DNA of 64,000 bases from Ophthalmolycus amberensis (lineage: Eukaryota > Chordata > Actinopteri > Perciformes > Zoarcidae). Location: the NCBI GenBank assembly GCA_024529925.1, contig JAFEUB010001412.1:496001-560000 (forward strand). The letters run 5' to 3'. Numbering within the stretch: position 1 is the first letter of the stretch; each line of letters starts with the position of its first letter. Shown here piece after piece: positions 11,901 to 23,579 of the stretch. The position numbers and the translations under genes are program-made. A model generated the notes under the pieces. That model searched no databases. It was not told where the DNA came from and saw only the letters and a list, made by a program, of their open reading frames with translations.

Positions 11901-12392
11901 CTAATAATTAGCTCACTATTTTTTTACAATGCTAGTGAGCTGCATGGCTTCATGATCTTCTGACTTTTAATCTAATGCAACAGGAGGTCAAAGTTTCAAG
12001 TTTTCCAATACTTTGGTTTATGGCTAGATAGCTGCTAAACCAATTAGCCTCAACTAGGTAACGTGCCAAACTAAGATGGTCAACATGGCAAACTCAACAC
12101 CTGCTAAACATCAGGAAATGTACATCATGTAAGCATTGTCATTGTGAACATGTTAGCATGCTGTCAGTAGCATTAGGTTCAGTGTCCAAACTGTTGACTT
12201 GTTTACATGACATGAGCCGAGTACACAACTGTTTGTTTACTGAATTCACTTTTTAATGCCTCTTTATTTTCTCTCTTCCCTGTTCCCGCCTTTCTCAGTG
12301 TATTTTTCCTTGGGGCAGGGCTGGTTATGGCTGCCACATTTCTCTACAGCAAACAGCACAAACCGGCCAGTGGCAGCGCCATCAAAGTATAA
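8983..12392 (+). CDS. slc35a3: UDP-N-acetylglucosamine transporter (solute carrier 35A3)
   Basis: This is a Golgi-membrane nucleotide-sugar antiporter that imports UDP-GlcNAc for N-glycan branching in exchange for UMP. Seven coding exons are 8983-9187, 9402-9544, 10428-10550, 10747-10921, 11500-11618, 11699-11832 and 12299-12392. Joined, they give 993 nt and 330 residues; human SLC35A3 is about 325. All junctions are GT-AG and in phase. Hydrophobic segments fit the ten-helix family fold. Diagnostic stretches are RLKYLSLGVLVLQTT, LTMRYSRTLKEDGPRYL, YTLQNNLLYVALSNLDAAT, YQLKILTTALFS, SSGFAGVYFEKMLKETKQS and IKYADNILKGFAASVS. SLC35A3 is preferred over SLC35A2 because TMRYSRTLKE.GPRYL and SQFVGLMAVL match the former. 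The ATG at 8983 lies 42 bases after an acceptor at 8940; no upstream ATG lies in that exon. Teleosts have two copies (a and b) and I cannot tell which this is. Confidence 0.93.
10200..10345 (-). repeat. Intronic copy of the GCTAAGCTAA-type fish repeat
   Basis: Within slc35a3 intron 2, AGCAATAAGCGAAAGTTAGA is followed by TTATACCACTCTCATATCTG and then GGCCAACAGCTGGTTAAT. This is the reverse complement of the repeat seen again at 39090-39320 and in the ends of 42824-43656. It is degraded. Confidence 0.5.
11243..11365 (+). repeat. Dispersed retroelement tail in slc35a3 intron 4
   Basis: The stretch runs from AATAGAATTTATAC through CTTTAAGGGGGAAATTT to CTGCATTTGACCCATCC and GGAGCAGTGGGCTGCC. This fits an abundant teleost repeat whose tail targets AATAGAAT tracts. 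A related tail (TTTATTCATCCCC, GGGGGAAATTT) follows the GATA tract at 34342. The exact class (LINE or SINE tail) cannot be assigned by eye. Confidence 0.5.
12040..12190 (+). repeat. Dispersed repeat in slc35a3 intron 6
   Basis: The sequence ACACCTGCTAAACATCAG, then TAAGCATTGTCATTGTGAAC and ATGTTAGCATGCTG matches a widespread short fish repeat rich in GTTAGCAT words. No target duplication or coding capacity is visible. Confidence 0.45.
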
Positions 12393-12849
12393 ACAGAGAC
12401 GCTCTGTGAAGCGTGCTACCCGACAGAAGTGACGACACCCACACGACAGAAACCCGAGCAGGACTCAATGCACTGTGACAGAGAGTTCAGCCTGAAACCT
12501 GTTACTGCCAAACAATTACAGCTGAAGGCTGCCCGTCACTCCTGGGGAAATGCTGCTATGCACAAAAGATGGGGGTCAACAATATGTACTAGTCCTTTGT
12601 CGATGTATTTATTGAAGTTTCTTCTCACAGTGGAGCTAACTTTCCATTCCAACAGAGACTGTTGCAGTAAAACTCACATACTGTACGACAGAATGATCCC
12701 ATGGAAACGTAGCTTTCTATAAGTGCAATTTACAGGGACCAGGAGGAGATTGTGATGAAACCATGGCCGAGTGGATATTTGGAAGCCATTATTTTATAGT
12801 TCAACATGTGTAATTATGTGTGATTTGATATGGGGAAATGTATTTACTG

Positions 12850-12855
12850 AATAAA
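12850..12855 (+). terminator. slc35a3: Poly(A) signal candidate of slc35a3
   Basis: AATAAA lies 458 bases after the slc35a3 stop codon. It is the first canonical hexamer downstream, so the 3' UTR is probably about 480 nt. Confidence 0.6.
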
Positions 12856-12869
12856 AAGGGCAGTCTAGT

Positions 12870-15044
12870 TGATGTTGCTGACAGCGGCTTCCTCGGAGAG
12901 AGGAAACTCCTCGACAGAGCTTCCATCTAGTGGTGGAATGAGGAGCAAACTTGCTGCAAAGAGGAGGGGTTACCTTTGGTCAGAGATGCTGAATGTCCTT
13001 TTTCATATGAGATGAGATGAGATGGGATATGACTGCTTTGACCTTGCTGCTCACAGTCTGAGTATTCATATCATAAGTGCTCATTCTGCTGTTATTTAAA
13101 TGCAAACAAAAAGGGTCTTTGTGTGAGAACAAATGAATAAATGAAGGCATATTTCCATGTTCAAGCAACCAGCTCTGCCTTGATCTTTTTTCTTACTTCA
13201 AAGTGAAATGAATGGATACGTTGGAGCTGTGAGTGTGTATGTGTGCACACTCTCTCCAACACACACGAATGCGTACACACAGAGCCGGGCACACCCATGA
13301 ATATTTTGAACTGCTTTTCTTTCAGTTCCAGTTGCAGTGCATTCTGCAAAACCAAACCATGTCTCTATAGCAACAGATGGCCGAATGAGCTTCGGCGCGG
13401 CGACACATGTAGACACACTGATTTAATATAACCTATTTTAATATCTGAGTATTTTACATTTACAACAGCCATTTTTGTTCAACAATGACCCTGACAAATA
13501 GAAAGAGATCGAGGCAGACGCACAAAAATACACATCTTTCTCTTTCTGCTTTTGTTTACAGACACAGATGATCTTTGCATAGTTGTGGATTTCAGAGCGA
13601 ATGAGTGTATTTGGATGGAGATAGTGAGTGTGGTGAGGTGGACAGATGGGAGAAAAACGAGCAGGCAGACTGGGAAGGTGAGGCGTGAACCTGGAGAGAA
13701 GCACAGATGGAGGATGAGTCATGTGACTCCTGTGTGGAGTGGCAGGCAGGAACTTGGACTGAGCCCAGGATGAGCCACTGGACATTCCATGACACAGGAA
13801 ACCTTCGTCCAGGATTATCTGCAGAACTACTGCAAATAATTTTCATTAAATGACGTGAGGAGAAACTGAGATATGACCTCATACAAGCCAATGTTAAATA
13901 ATGGCACTAATTCAAATGAATCATTTTCAAAATTCAGTCTGGTTTAATTCAACACCAAGGAAACTATTAAGAGTACATTTAGATTCCCTGATTGTAGGAA
14001 GAGTTATGTAACTTGGTAGTGCAACATGGCTTGATTAGTGCCACATCAAATCTACCTCAGGCCTGAGTACAATTCGGCCCCATTCCAGCTATCACCCTCT
14101 TGTTTAAAATTCGTTGTATGGCACTAATCCAAGTCATTTACACTGCACTTATTGAAAGCATAGCTGACATTATGTATCTAGTGTGGTAACAGGTCCAACT
14201 CCCCTCTCTGATAGTTTGTCACCCATCTGAATAAAATATCAGCTGCAGGACAAGAGGCGAGGGAGTTGATAAATTGGTGCATAAGTTTGGTGTGTTAGAA
14301 AAGCTCCAGTGAAAACTACAGCATATTTGTTTTTCTTCCAGACTTTTATGCGAGGTGGGTGCTCTTAATACAATCTGATTGATGCATGAGTTAATCTTAA
14401 CCTAAAAAGATTCATATAATACTTTGTCTCTTTTAAATTCTCTGAATACATCCTTTAACTCTGTGCTGAGTGTGCTGAAGGCCGTTGTTGGCACTGACGA
14501 GGTTTAACCAGCCCACAGGGGTTTTTTTTTTGGCTGACTTTTCAATCAAAATGTCTTCAGGTATCAAGTTATACAAAACAAATGCCATTCTTAAACTTCT
14601 CAAGGACAGTTTTTCTTGTCACGCTCACTCTCTCATGCAATACGATCTACATAAGGATGCAGGGTGCAGTTCTCGTTCTGTACTAATACCTTTGCGGTAC
14701 GTCTAAAAACAGCGTTCCTTCTTCACTAAAAAGCAGGCAGAACTCTTTGATGCAGTCCAAAACTTGTTGGGGGCCAAAAAAGCCTTGATGCAACCCCAGG
14801 CCCTTGAGATTAGTTTGTTGTAGACTTCCATTCTGACACCAAGCCGATGTAATATCCACTCTGGCTTGTTATAATGGCCCACTTCAATCTTTCAGGGACC
14901 ATGAGTAACTGGCATCTTGAGCGCAGTGAAACCGTCACTTCTCTCTTCTCACGTATAGGCTTCATGACTTCATCACCTTCATCGTGCCCACTTTTCTGCA
15001 GGAGGGAACAATTATTCTTTTGTCGGTGCAACCATTTCACCCTC
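12870..15044. other. Intergenic between convergent slc35a3 and fam78b
   Basis: No gene is recognised. The right part is likely the fam78b 3' UTR, which would run left from 15045, but no clear minus-strand polyadenylation signal was chosen. There are several open frames of 60-115 codons on both strands around 13160-13890. They overlap each other, have low-complexity Ser/His/Pro content and show no family motif. Confidence 0.55.
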
Positions 15045-16745
15045 TCATTTTGGCGGTATGACCACTAGTGGCGCTCCTCTCCGTGGCCTCCACATAAGCA
15101 CTTGGGCGTCGTTGGCATTCGGCCTCCCCAGCGCGTTGGGAGGGATGGGCTCCTGGTAGTTGAGGATGTGCGGTTGTTCCTGGTAGGGACGACCCAGCAA
15201 CGAGGCCCGAGAGCCCAGAGGCATGTCAGGGTCCACAGCAATGTCCACCCGCATCCGCCACCGCACCGTCTGCAACACAATACGCTCCTGGAGGAGGGGA
15301 ATGTTATATTGGTCAGTACTGTATACATTTATTTGTGCATGGTACATTCTATATTAAGTAGATGAAAAGTGTTTTGTTAAAGCTTAAGTTGATTGTGCAT
15401 CATGTCTTCTACTGCTAATAGATATGTTAGTTATTGTAGACCCTAATGTATTACTTCAGCTTTGTTAAATGTAATTTTATCTTAAATTACACAAAAGACA
15501 AATTGGCTAAAATGCAGAATTTTAACACCAGTTTTCTTACCGTACTCTTCTTCTTCTGCTTCTAACTTATTGACCAACAATGAAGCAAACAAGCCTGACA
15601 ACCTTCTCTGTAACATCCTAAAAAGAATACAACTCTTCCACAAAGCCAATACATGAATACTGGAAGTGTTTTGATACACACTTTACCGTAAGCTAGACTG
15701 ACTCCTATTGGGCCATTACGGGGGCTTTATTCAGCAGAGTTGAAGGCAATGAGGAGGTACTTTGTAACTTTACACCAGAAAGAGAAAGTGCAGGGGGAGA
15801 TGATTACATCACAGACAGTCTGTGTGTGTAATGCAAGAGCAGTCTCTGAAGATGCATAGCCAGCGTTCTTCATATTAAACTGCACAGGACAAATCTGCAA
15901 AACAACTGTGAAAACGCTGGAGAAATAACGCAGCATTATGAAGATACGAGTTTGATGCAAGTGGGAGCAAACTGACATATCTCCAATGTCGAGCTGCTCG
16001 TGTTTTTATCCTACCTTGGTGACGGAGTTCATGGCCACCAGCCAGGTGATGAAGCTCTGGTCCCTGGTGATGTGGGTCAGCATGGGCGTGTTGCTGTTGC
16101 TGATGGGCACAGCCCAGGTCACGCTGGGGTAGAAGTTGTCGTTCATGCTGACCGTCAGGCGTGACGGTTTGGACGTGGGTCCGGTCAGGGTGACTGTCTC
16201 TGTGGTGTTGCCGTACCAGGGGTAGCTGACGCCATCTGAGTCGCTGATGGCCTTGACCCGACACTCTCGCAGCTCTGGTAACTCCCAGCTGGACCTGCGG
16301 CAGTGGACGGAAGAGGACAGCGTTTTTTGCAGGTGCAGGGTTGTGATCTATAGATGTTCTGAGTGTGTTATATTACTGGAGACAGGTGTGCACATCCAAA
16401 CACTAAACACACCTAAACACACACACTGAGCACATTCAGTGGCAAAAAGTGTGTCTGATCAGGGTCTGCTTTATACACTTACATGCCAATATCACCATAG
16501 GTGTTGTAGAACTCCATCTGGGTGCAAGCCTGGATCCAGCCGACCACCCAGGTTTCATTGCGGGGCACTGGTGGCATCACAACCCCTGCTGAGGCCCTGA
16601 AGTAAGGCGTCTTGTAACGGAGCACAATCGGTGAGTTCTCCTCAATGATGGTGGGACACTGGTCGATAGAGGCGGATACCTCATACACCACAATGTTCTC
16701 CCGTCTGATGCGGGGCTTGCATGCAATGCTCTGAATACAGCCCAT
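15045..16745 (-). CDS. fam78b: FAM78B family protein
   Basis: FAM78 proteins are conserved vertebrate proteins of unknown biochemical function. Three coding exons, 16745-16483, 16294-16015 and 15287-15045, give 786 nt and 261 residues, the length of human FAM78B. Recognisable segments are RRENIVVYEVSASIDQCPT, SPIVLRYKTPYFRAS, ETWVVGWIQACTQMEFYNTY, SDSDGVSYPWYGNTTETVTL, SMNDNFYPSVTWAVP, NANDAQVLMWRP and a VVIPPK C-terminus. FAM78B is chosen over FAM78A from the RRENIVVY and DQCPT segments and from ending exactly at PPK. The chosen start (A at -3, G at +4) gives MGCIQS, which resembles the N-myristoylation/palmitoylation signals of Src-family kinases. An in-frame ATG at 16817 in weak context would add 24 mostly hydrophobic residues. 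The gene is head-to-head with cmpk1, with about 1.2 kb between start codons. Confidence 0.92.
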
Positions 16746-16849
16746 AGTGCAGGCGACTAGCAAAATGAGCAAAACCAGAGAAGTGGGGAGCAAATGATAC
16801 CTGGCCAGTATGCACATCAGTCCCCTCCGGGGTCCACCCTTGCCTGAAG

Positions 16850-17941
16850 AGCAGATCTAAATATTTTAATTGTCCATCACCACTGATTGGTTGGGAAGGA
16901 GGAGAAAAAAAAAAGGAAAGAAAATTACGGGGAGTATCAGAGTCACCATAGATCGAACATAAAAGCGTCCACCATCGTATTTGCAGGATGATACGGAGGT
17001 GAGAGCGCGGTGGGGCCTGGGGGGGAAGTATCACAGATCTCCGCAGCCTCCTCCCCCCGGTCTGCCTGCTGACTGCCGCACTGCCCTTGGCGCTCGTCCC
17101 CAGAAACTGCAATCCGGCCTCCCCTGGGCAGCTGCTGCTTCTCCGCCGTGCGTCCGGATGCTCCTCTATTCCTCGTCGAGTCCACACGTCCGGCTGCACG
17201 TCGGTGCCCCTTGATCCTGCTGCTCTGCTCCCGGCTCTGCGCTGTCATGTCAAGTGGCGACAGGGCAGCCAGGTGCGTCAGAGGAGGGGGGCTGGATGCC
17301 TTTTGTTTGCTTGGCTTTCCTGTATTAGCCCTACATTCGCGCGGCGCCCTCAAAAGACAAAATCGGGCTCTTCATCACCTTGACCTACATGAAAAGAAGC
17401 TTCATAAAAAAAAGAAAGCGATAATGTGTTTTATAAATTCGAGAAAACAGGGCTGTAAAAGGCTATTTTAATGTTTTCCTCGCAGTGTGCTTCCATTCTT
17501 GGGGATGCATGAATGGTGCATCATGAATGGGGGCAGCGAGGCAGCATAAACGTGCAGAAACAGTGACTATACCGAGCGTCTCGCGGTGTGTCGTCTCATC
17601 GTTACGTCTCCTCGAGCTGGTGAGCATCGCGGACCGGAGAGCATCCTTTTTCCAGCCGTCTTGTTCAATTTGGAGGTGCTGATGCTAGAGAGGCAGGGGA
17701 GGGGCGTCACCCGACCTCTGCATTGAAAAAAAAAATAACAAGTGCAAGTGGGCGTGGCTACAGTGCTGCATCACTACTGTGTGAAACCCCCATTGGTCGC
17801 TGAAGTCAACACCGGAAGTGGTGTCGTTTGGCCCATCGACTTCCTACTTACTAAAACTGACACGCATTCACCGGTCAGCTTGGCTCGTTATATTTGTCCC
17901 CACCCCAGCCGGTTCACTTCTGTAGCTGCTGGCGCTGGTTT
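16850..17941. promoter_or_regulatory. Divergent CpG-rich promoter between fam78b and cmpk1
   Basis: The region is GC- and CpG-rich, especially 16980-17340 and 17560-17660. On the cmpk1 side it has a KLF/Sp-type GGGCGTGG (17750-17757), a CCAAT box in reverse (ATTGG, 17792-17796) and an ETS/GABP-type CCGGAAGTG (17812-17820) within 130 bases of the cmpk1 ATG. This is a typical TATA-less housekeeping promoter. On the fam78b side no spliced 5' exon could be defined. Open frames over this region follow from GC richness and show no conserved protein. Confidence 0.6.
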
Positions 17942-20900
17942 ATGATCGGCTCTTTGCTCGGTAACGTGTCTCAGAGGGCGCACAGCTTGTTGTACCGGGT
18001 GTCGCTGATGATGAAGCCGCAGGTTGTGTTCGTGCTGGGCGGGCCTGGTGCCGGCAAAGGGACCCAATGCTCCAAAATCGTGGAGGTAATTTACGAGAGA
18101 TGGCGAGAGAACAACTACCGGCTTTGATGGTCAAGATTTAGCATGCCGTGACGAAAATGTTATTAATATGATTTCAGGGTGGTTGGGCCTTTTAATAAGG
18201 TAATATCTAGATTTCATTGACTTCCGGTTGTCCTCTAAAATGAACCTGTGTGTTAGCCAGCTAGCTAGTTAGCCACACAGGTTATAGCCTTCAGTTTATG
18301 CGCCCATATACAGCCCTGTGCAGGATTGCAGGAGCTACAAAGTACAGTTTTAATATTGTTCATTCTTCGGAAACTCCACAGTATTAATTTCTCATATGTG
18401 AGTCAAAGCAGTGAAATTAAAATGTGTCCCACTGTTAGATGGTAGATGCAGTCAAAGGCCTTAATGAATAAGTTAAATTAAGGAGCTTCACACATAACGT
18501 TACCTGATAGAGTCAGAGAGATACTCTATTGACATTTCCTCTATGTTGTAACCTTGTGTTTGACTCATCTATGAAGTTATGTAATGGTCAGTATGAGTCT
18601 GGACTGGGCTCGGTCACTCCACCATCGACTTTGAACCAAAGCAGTTGGTGACGTAGGCATTTACCTGCTAGGTAACTTACACCCATACAGGTGTAAGGGA
18701 TGACGAGTCATACTTCAACATCTGTAATCCACCGCAATGCGGACTGTAAATTCAAGAAATTATTACAGTTTCCATTCATGAAAAATTGTATTTGATCTCG
18801 TCTGTTTTGAAGTTGTTATGCACTCACTCCGCCCACTGTGGATTATTTGATATGAGAGAGAGAGAGAGAGAGAGAGACTATTTCTGCTCACGGATGTCAT
18901 TGGGTGTTGGCCGTTGTGCTTCATGTACGGTGGTTAGGCCTGAATGGAAGCTCCATAGAGGCTCCCTTCATTCAGTACACGTATTCCTGTGAGTGAGACG
19001 ACTTTAATCCGTCTGTAAAAGCCGTCTTGTCAAATACAGATCTTTAGTGTTAATAGAAATCTACAAACCATTTTTTATTTTTAATGACCATCTGCCACTT
19101 TCTCCCAGAATTACAGCTACACCCATTTGTCGGCTGGGGACTTGCTGCGGGCAGAGCGAGCCCGAGAGGGATCAGAGTTTGGACAGCTCATTGACAGCTC
19201 CATCAAGGAGGGCGAAATTGTCCCTGTGGAGATCACCATCAACCTACTCAGAAAGGTATGCACCAAAAACATGCTGTAGATCAGGTTTGTGTTTGCCTAG
19301 CGAGACACAAATCCTAACCAGTCTGCCTGCCTGGGCGCAGACACTTTTATTCAGGACCTGTTTGTAATTTAGCACAACTCGACTAAACTCTGACACGGAC
19401 TTATACAAAAAAATATTTGAATTTGAAGTCTAACTCTCTTGGTTAATAATGCCAGTATCCGGGCAGCACTTATTCAGTGTTTCTTCCGGTTTCATATCAG
19501 TAAGGATTATGTTTTTGGACTGTTGGTGAGACATAACGCATAATTTGAAGACATTGTTTATGTTACATGGTTCATTTACTGTATTTGGTATTTACACAAT
19601 GACACAATAAAATGTAAGTTGTAGCACCTTCATGCTCTACACACAGAATAATATATTATAATAATAATATATAAGTTACTTATATTCACACTATACTATG
19701 TTCCTTGAGAGACTTTGGTTTAGTGGGAATGAGGGTAGTGCAAAATGTAATGGTAAAAAGGTAAATTGTGATTTGCTGTTATTATTTTTGACATGAAAGA
19801 ATGAAATTAAGAATAATTAAAGAAAATGATCAGTAGTTGCAGCTCTATTTTTGTTCCTGATAAAATTGTAAGGTTTCCTAATCCAAGACTAGTTTTTTTT
19901 TTAATGTAGACGTATACAGAGAACATTGAGTAGAATTTGTGCATCAATGTTTATTTTGATTGGTCAGTTGAATAAACGGCTGTTTAATGAATTCACGTTG
20001 TTGTTTCCTGTTTTCTAAGGCAATGGAAGAGACCATGCACAAAGACGATAAACAGTTCCGTTTCCTCATAGACGGTTTCCCCCGCAACGAGGACAACCTT
20101 ACGGGGTGGAATACCGTTATGGTTGACAAAGCAGATGTCAAATTTGTGCTTTTCTTTGACTGCAGCAACGAGGTGCGTCATGGAAACTTGAAAGCTAAAA
20201 CTCTTGCAGCTTTTTTTCAGATAAATACAGAGAACTGAGGTGAAATCCTCAGAGACATCTTACACTGAGCACTAGATTTATTTCTGTTTTGTCCACAGGT
20301 TTGCATCGACAGATGTCTAGAAAGAGGGAAGAGCAGTGGACGCACAGACGACAACAGAGAAAGCTTGGAGAAAAGGTATAATCGTGCAACATAAACAAGA
20401 TGCGTCACTTCAGACTATAATAGTACTGAACCCCAGAAGTTTGTACTGCTGCCTTTAACCACTAATTGATTTCATGAACGGATTTCTTTCTGTCTGTAAC
20501 AAACTACATCAAGCATATGACTGGTATGGATTTGTCTGACTCATTTAGCTGAGTGTCGGATCCCTGCACGTCTGTTTTTGACCTAATTCGTGTCTCTTTT
20601 GAGTCCCCTGTGTCATCTGGCCCCAATAACCAGGCATATTTTTCATGCAGAATCCAAACCTACCTGCAGTCTACGCGACCAATCATTGAGCTGTATGAGA
20701 AACAAGGCAAGGTGCGCAATGTAGACGCCTCTCGCTCTCTGGATAAGGTGAGTAAAAGGCATCCATGAGCGCCATCCATATATTTCTTAAGAGACATTCT
20801 GTGGTTGGAGCAAAGGAGGAGGTGTCACTCAGTGCAAAGAAGTCCTTAAAAAGACACGAGAGGGGTTTCCCACCAATATTCTCAGTCTAATGCATTTCTT

Positions 20901-22203
20901 TTAATTCCAGCTCGTTGTGGTAATTTGAAGAAATTCAGCTTTCAGGCAGTTCCACAATAGCTTGCACATCAGGGTGTTAGACATGTTAATGAGGTTGGAC
21001 CAAATAATATAACACAAAAAAATAAGATGTCAGGTAGCAGCATTTACCAGATTGAGTTCAGTCTCACATTAGTGGCCAAATAGTTGTCAAGTAGTTTGTT
21101 CTATTTGTCAGCAAAGGCTTTAGAGAAAAAATCATGGGGAAACGGAGGACTGACACTTAATTCGGGCTTAGGGGCGTCACTGTTGCACATACACGGTAGA
21201 GCAGGGAAATCCTCCAGTCAGGCAGAAGGGAAAACTTCCCCAATGTGTAAACAAAGGGGAAATGCCTTAATACGTAGTTCATCTGGTGGCCACTAGATGC
21301 TCTTAAAAACTCGAGCAGGAAAACAAAAAACTGGATTTTTAAATAGTTGATCAAAATGAAGAATCAAGGCTGACGTCATAGACTCTTAAGTCCAAGATGT
21401 TGCATAACCTCAACGGGGCAATGGAAACAGTTTGGTTTAGTTTGTTATGGTTTTTTTTAACCTATTTGGCATTGATTGCTAACATCTGGGGATTGAGTGC
21501 CTCTGGCTAATGTGGGAAACAACAACAAGTCCCCCTCCACTCAAAAGTATGTTTTGCTTATTCTTTCATGACTTGGATGCTTAAGTCTGACACTGAAGGC
21601 TGTTTTCACATTTGTCTACTGAAGAGGGAAACAAATCCACATTTGAATTTTGTTGTAAGTGAAAACCAAAATGATTCCCCAACTGAATAGTTGTAAACAT
21701 CCATCAGATGTAGCAAAAAAACAATCAGGTTGAACATGAACCGTACACACCTTTATTGGGGTGTAACATTGGATGTATGATAATGGATGATTGGGACAGT
21801 TTGGGTATTTAAATTTTTCAATACCTGAATTTGTTATTTTCTTGCCCATTCTAACTGATTCTAAGACAAACTGCTCTACCTCTTTAATGAATTGTAAAAA
21901 TAATCCTTAGTTGCAGCTCTAACTCGGCTCAAATCCTTCTGAGGGAATTAGTTAAAACCTGTCTGATGATCTGACCACTGAAGCCGTGTCACCTCATCCC
22001 CAAATCTGAAATGTTTAAATGCTTTCCTCTGTGTTTTACTTGTGGTGTGAGTTCTGAATACGGACGGCATTTCAGGCTACTCTTGTTAGTTTGAGTTTCG
22101 TAATGACTTGAACAGTTCAGTCTGTTTATGTAGGAACTCTCACCTGTTTCTTCTCTTTCAGGTGTTTGCTGATGTGAAAGCCATCCTAGACAAAGAGGGT
22201 TGA
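17942..22203 (+). CDS. cmpk1: UMP-CMP kinase (cytidine monophosphate kinase 1)
   Basis: This nucleoside monophosphate kinase transfers phosphate from ATP to CMP, UMP or dCMP in pyrimidine nucleotide synthesis. Six exons are 17942-18085, 19109-19255, 20020-20172, 20299-20375, 20651-20747 and 22162-22203. They give 660 nt and 219 residues with all phases matching. The P-loop is GGPGAGKGTQC at residues 33-43. The NMP-binding part includes YTHLSAGDLLRAERAREGS, VPVEITINLL and FLIDGFPRNEDNL. The lid is RCLERGKSSGRTDDNRESLE, and the C-terminus is DKEG, as in other vertebrates. Relative to the 196-residue cytosolic form there is a 23-residue N-terminal extension, MIGSLLGNVSQRAHSLLYR and onwards. It has no acidic residue. 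A second Met pair at residues 23-24 would start the short form (MKPQVVFVLGG). Human CMPK1 also has a longer annotated N-terminus. Confidence 0.95.
18859..18879 (+). repeat. (GA)n microsatellite in cmpk1 intron 1
   Basis: An uninterrupted GA dinucleotide run within the first intron of cmpk1. No function is suggested by the sequence. Confidence 0.8.
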
Positions 22204-23560
22204 GTTTCCCCAGCTGCCAACAACATTCACTTATCTACTTTTTTAAAAAAGTTTTCTTTGTATCAACTACACGTACACTATAATAAGTTGATATGTCCAT
22301 TCATATTACCTTTTTTTCCCCTTTTGGTAACATAATTTTGGTTACATATTGCCATCTGTTTTGTAAAACGCTGCTTTGTTTGTGAGTGTGTGTACAATAT
22401 GTATTGGTATGAATGAGAAGTAGAGTTGCCGAGCAGCTCCTTATGATCAACTATAGTTCCTGCTCAGAAGCGCGCGCTCATCATAGTTTGAAGCCTTTGC
22501 AGCGGAACAAAGTGTATCATTAGCTTCGATAGACACATTGTTTTTTTTTTAGAGATGCATCTAGTAGTGAAACTCTCTACGAACATGTTATCCTCAAGAG
22601 TATCATGTTGTTGGAAGCAGCGGTAACACTTCCGACCGAATAGTTTGACCTGATGACGACAGACTGGGATTGATTGAAGATTGACAGAACATCCAACAGA
22701 CTCCAAATAAAATATGCGAACCATCGGTCTCGTGTTTAATGGGCAGTATTGCATCCGGTCGATGTTTCTGTGGTAGAAGGCCAATTCTTCAATGAATATT
22801 TGACTTTGTACCACAACACCCCCATGTGCTTCATCACAGCTATGATGCTTGGGTCTAATCATAGAGGAAACATGGAGATGAAAATTTACTTTTTGTTAAA
22901 TCTGTACTGTATCTGCTTGAAGGAAAAGTAAAAATGATTACTTTATTCCCTTGTTTTGCTCAATTAATTGAGATTATTTTGCAAATACTAAGTGAGGGTT
23001 GTACATTTTGTCTCTCTCGCTCGCGCGCCTTAACTTAACTGCTGCATAAGGTTTTACAAACTCACAATACCTAATGCACGTAATAGCTTTCAACCCCTTT
23101 CAGCCAGCAGGGGGCGCTAGAACCCACTATATTTTGACCAGGTTCCTTTTTTTCAATGAACTGTCAGTTGGATCTTTACAAAGAAGAAAGACTCATTCAT
23201 CATTAAATAGTAAATTATATCAGTGTTTTAATATTTACATGTATACATATACAATAGTAAAGCATTTCTTGATTTATTTCAGCATTCGTTCATATATTTA
23301 GAAAGTTATTTACTACGGTAATTCAAATGGGCAATTCTTCAAATGTCACTTAATTTATTCATGTTATTGATAAGTCATCTTTTGGCCTCTGTGGTTTCAC
23401 CACTTTACCCAAACACAAATGGAGGCTAATTGATTGGCTAACTAAACCATCTGTGCTCCTCCAAATGCTCCCGGCAAGTCTCTTTTTTTTTTTTTTTTTT
23501 AAACTGTAGGAGAATAAATGATGGTTCTGAAGAGTGAACACCAGGGTGAGCCACAGAGAA
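22204..23560. other. cmpk1 3' UTR and intergenic spacer towards bcl6
   Basis: After the cmpk1 stop the sequence is AT-rich with an AATAAA at 22706-22711 as a possible polyadenylation signal. 22960-23560 contains a CTCF-like motif at 23104-23118 and a poly(T) run at 23482-23500. No coding exon is recognised. Confidence 0.5.
23104..23118 (+). promoter_or_regulatory. CTCF-like motif
   Basis: CCAGCAGGGGGCGCT matches the vertebrate CTCF core (CCASYAGRKGGCRS) without a mismatch, in forward orientation. It lies between cmpk1 and bcl6, a plausible insulator position. Occupancy cannot be judged from sequence. Confidence 0.5.
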
Positions 23561-23579
23561 GCAAGTATACTTTACTTAT

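Noticed and set aside
16681..17353. Open frames of 130-170 codons on the minus strand upstream of fam78b
   Set aside because: They lie in a CpG-rich promoter, are Arg/Pro/Ser rich, overlap several other frames and show no conserved domain; GC content alone explains the lack of stops.
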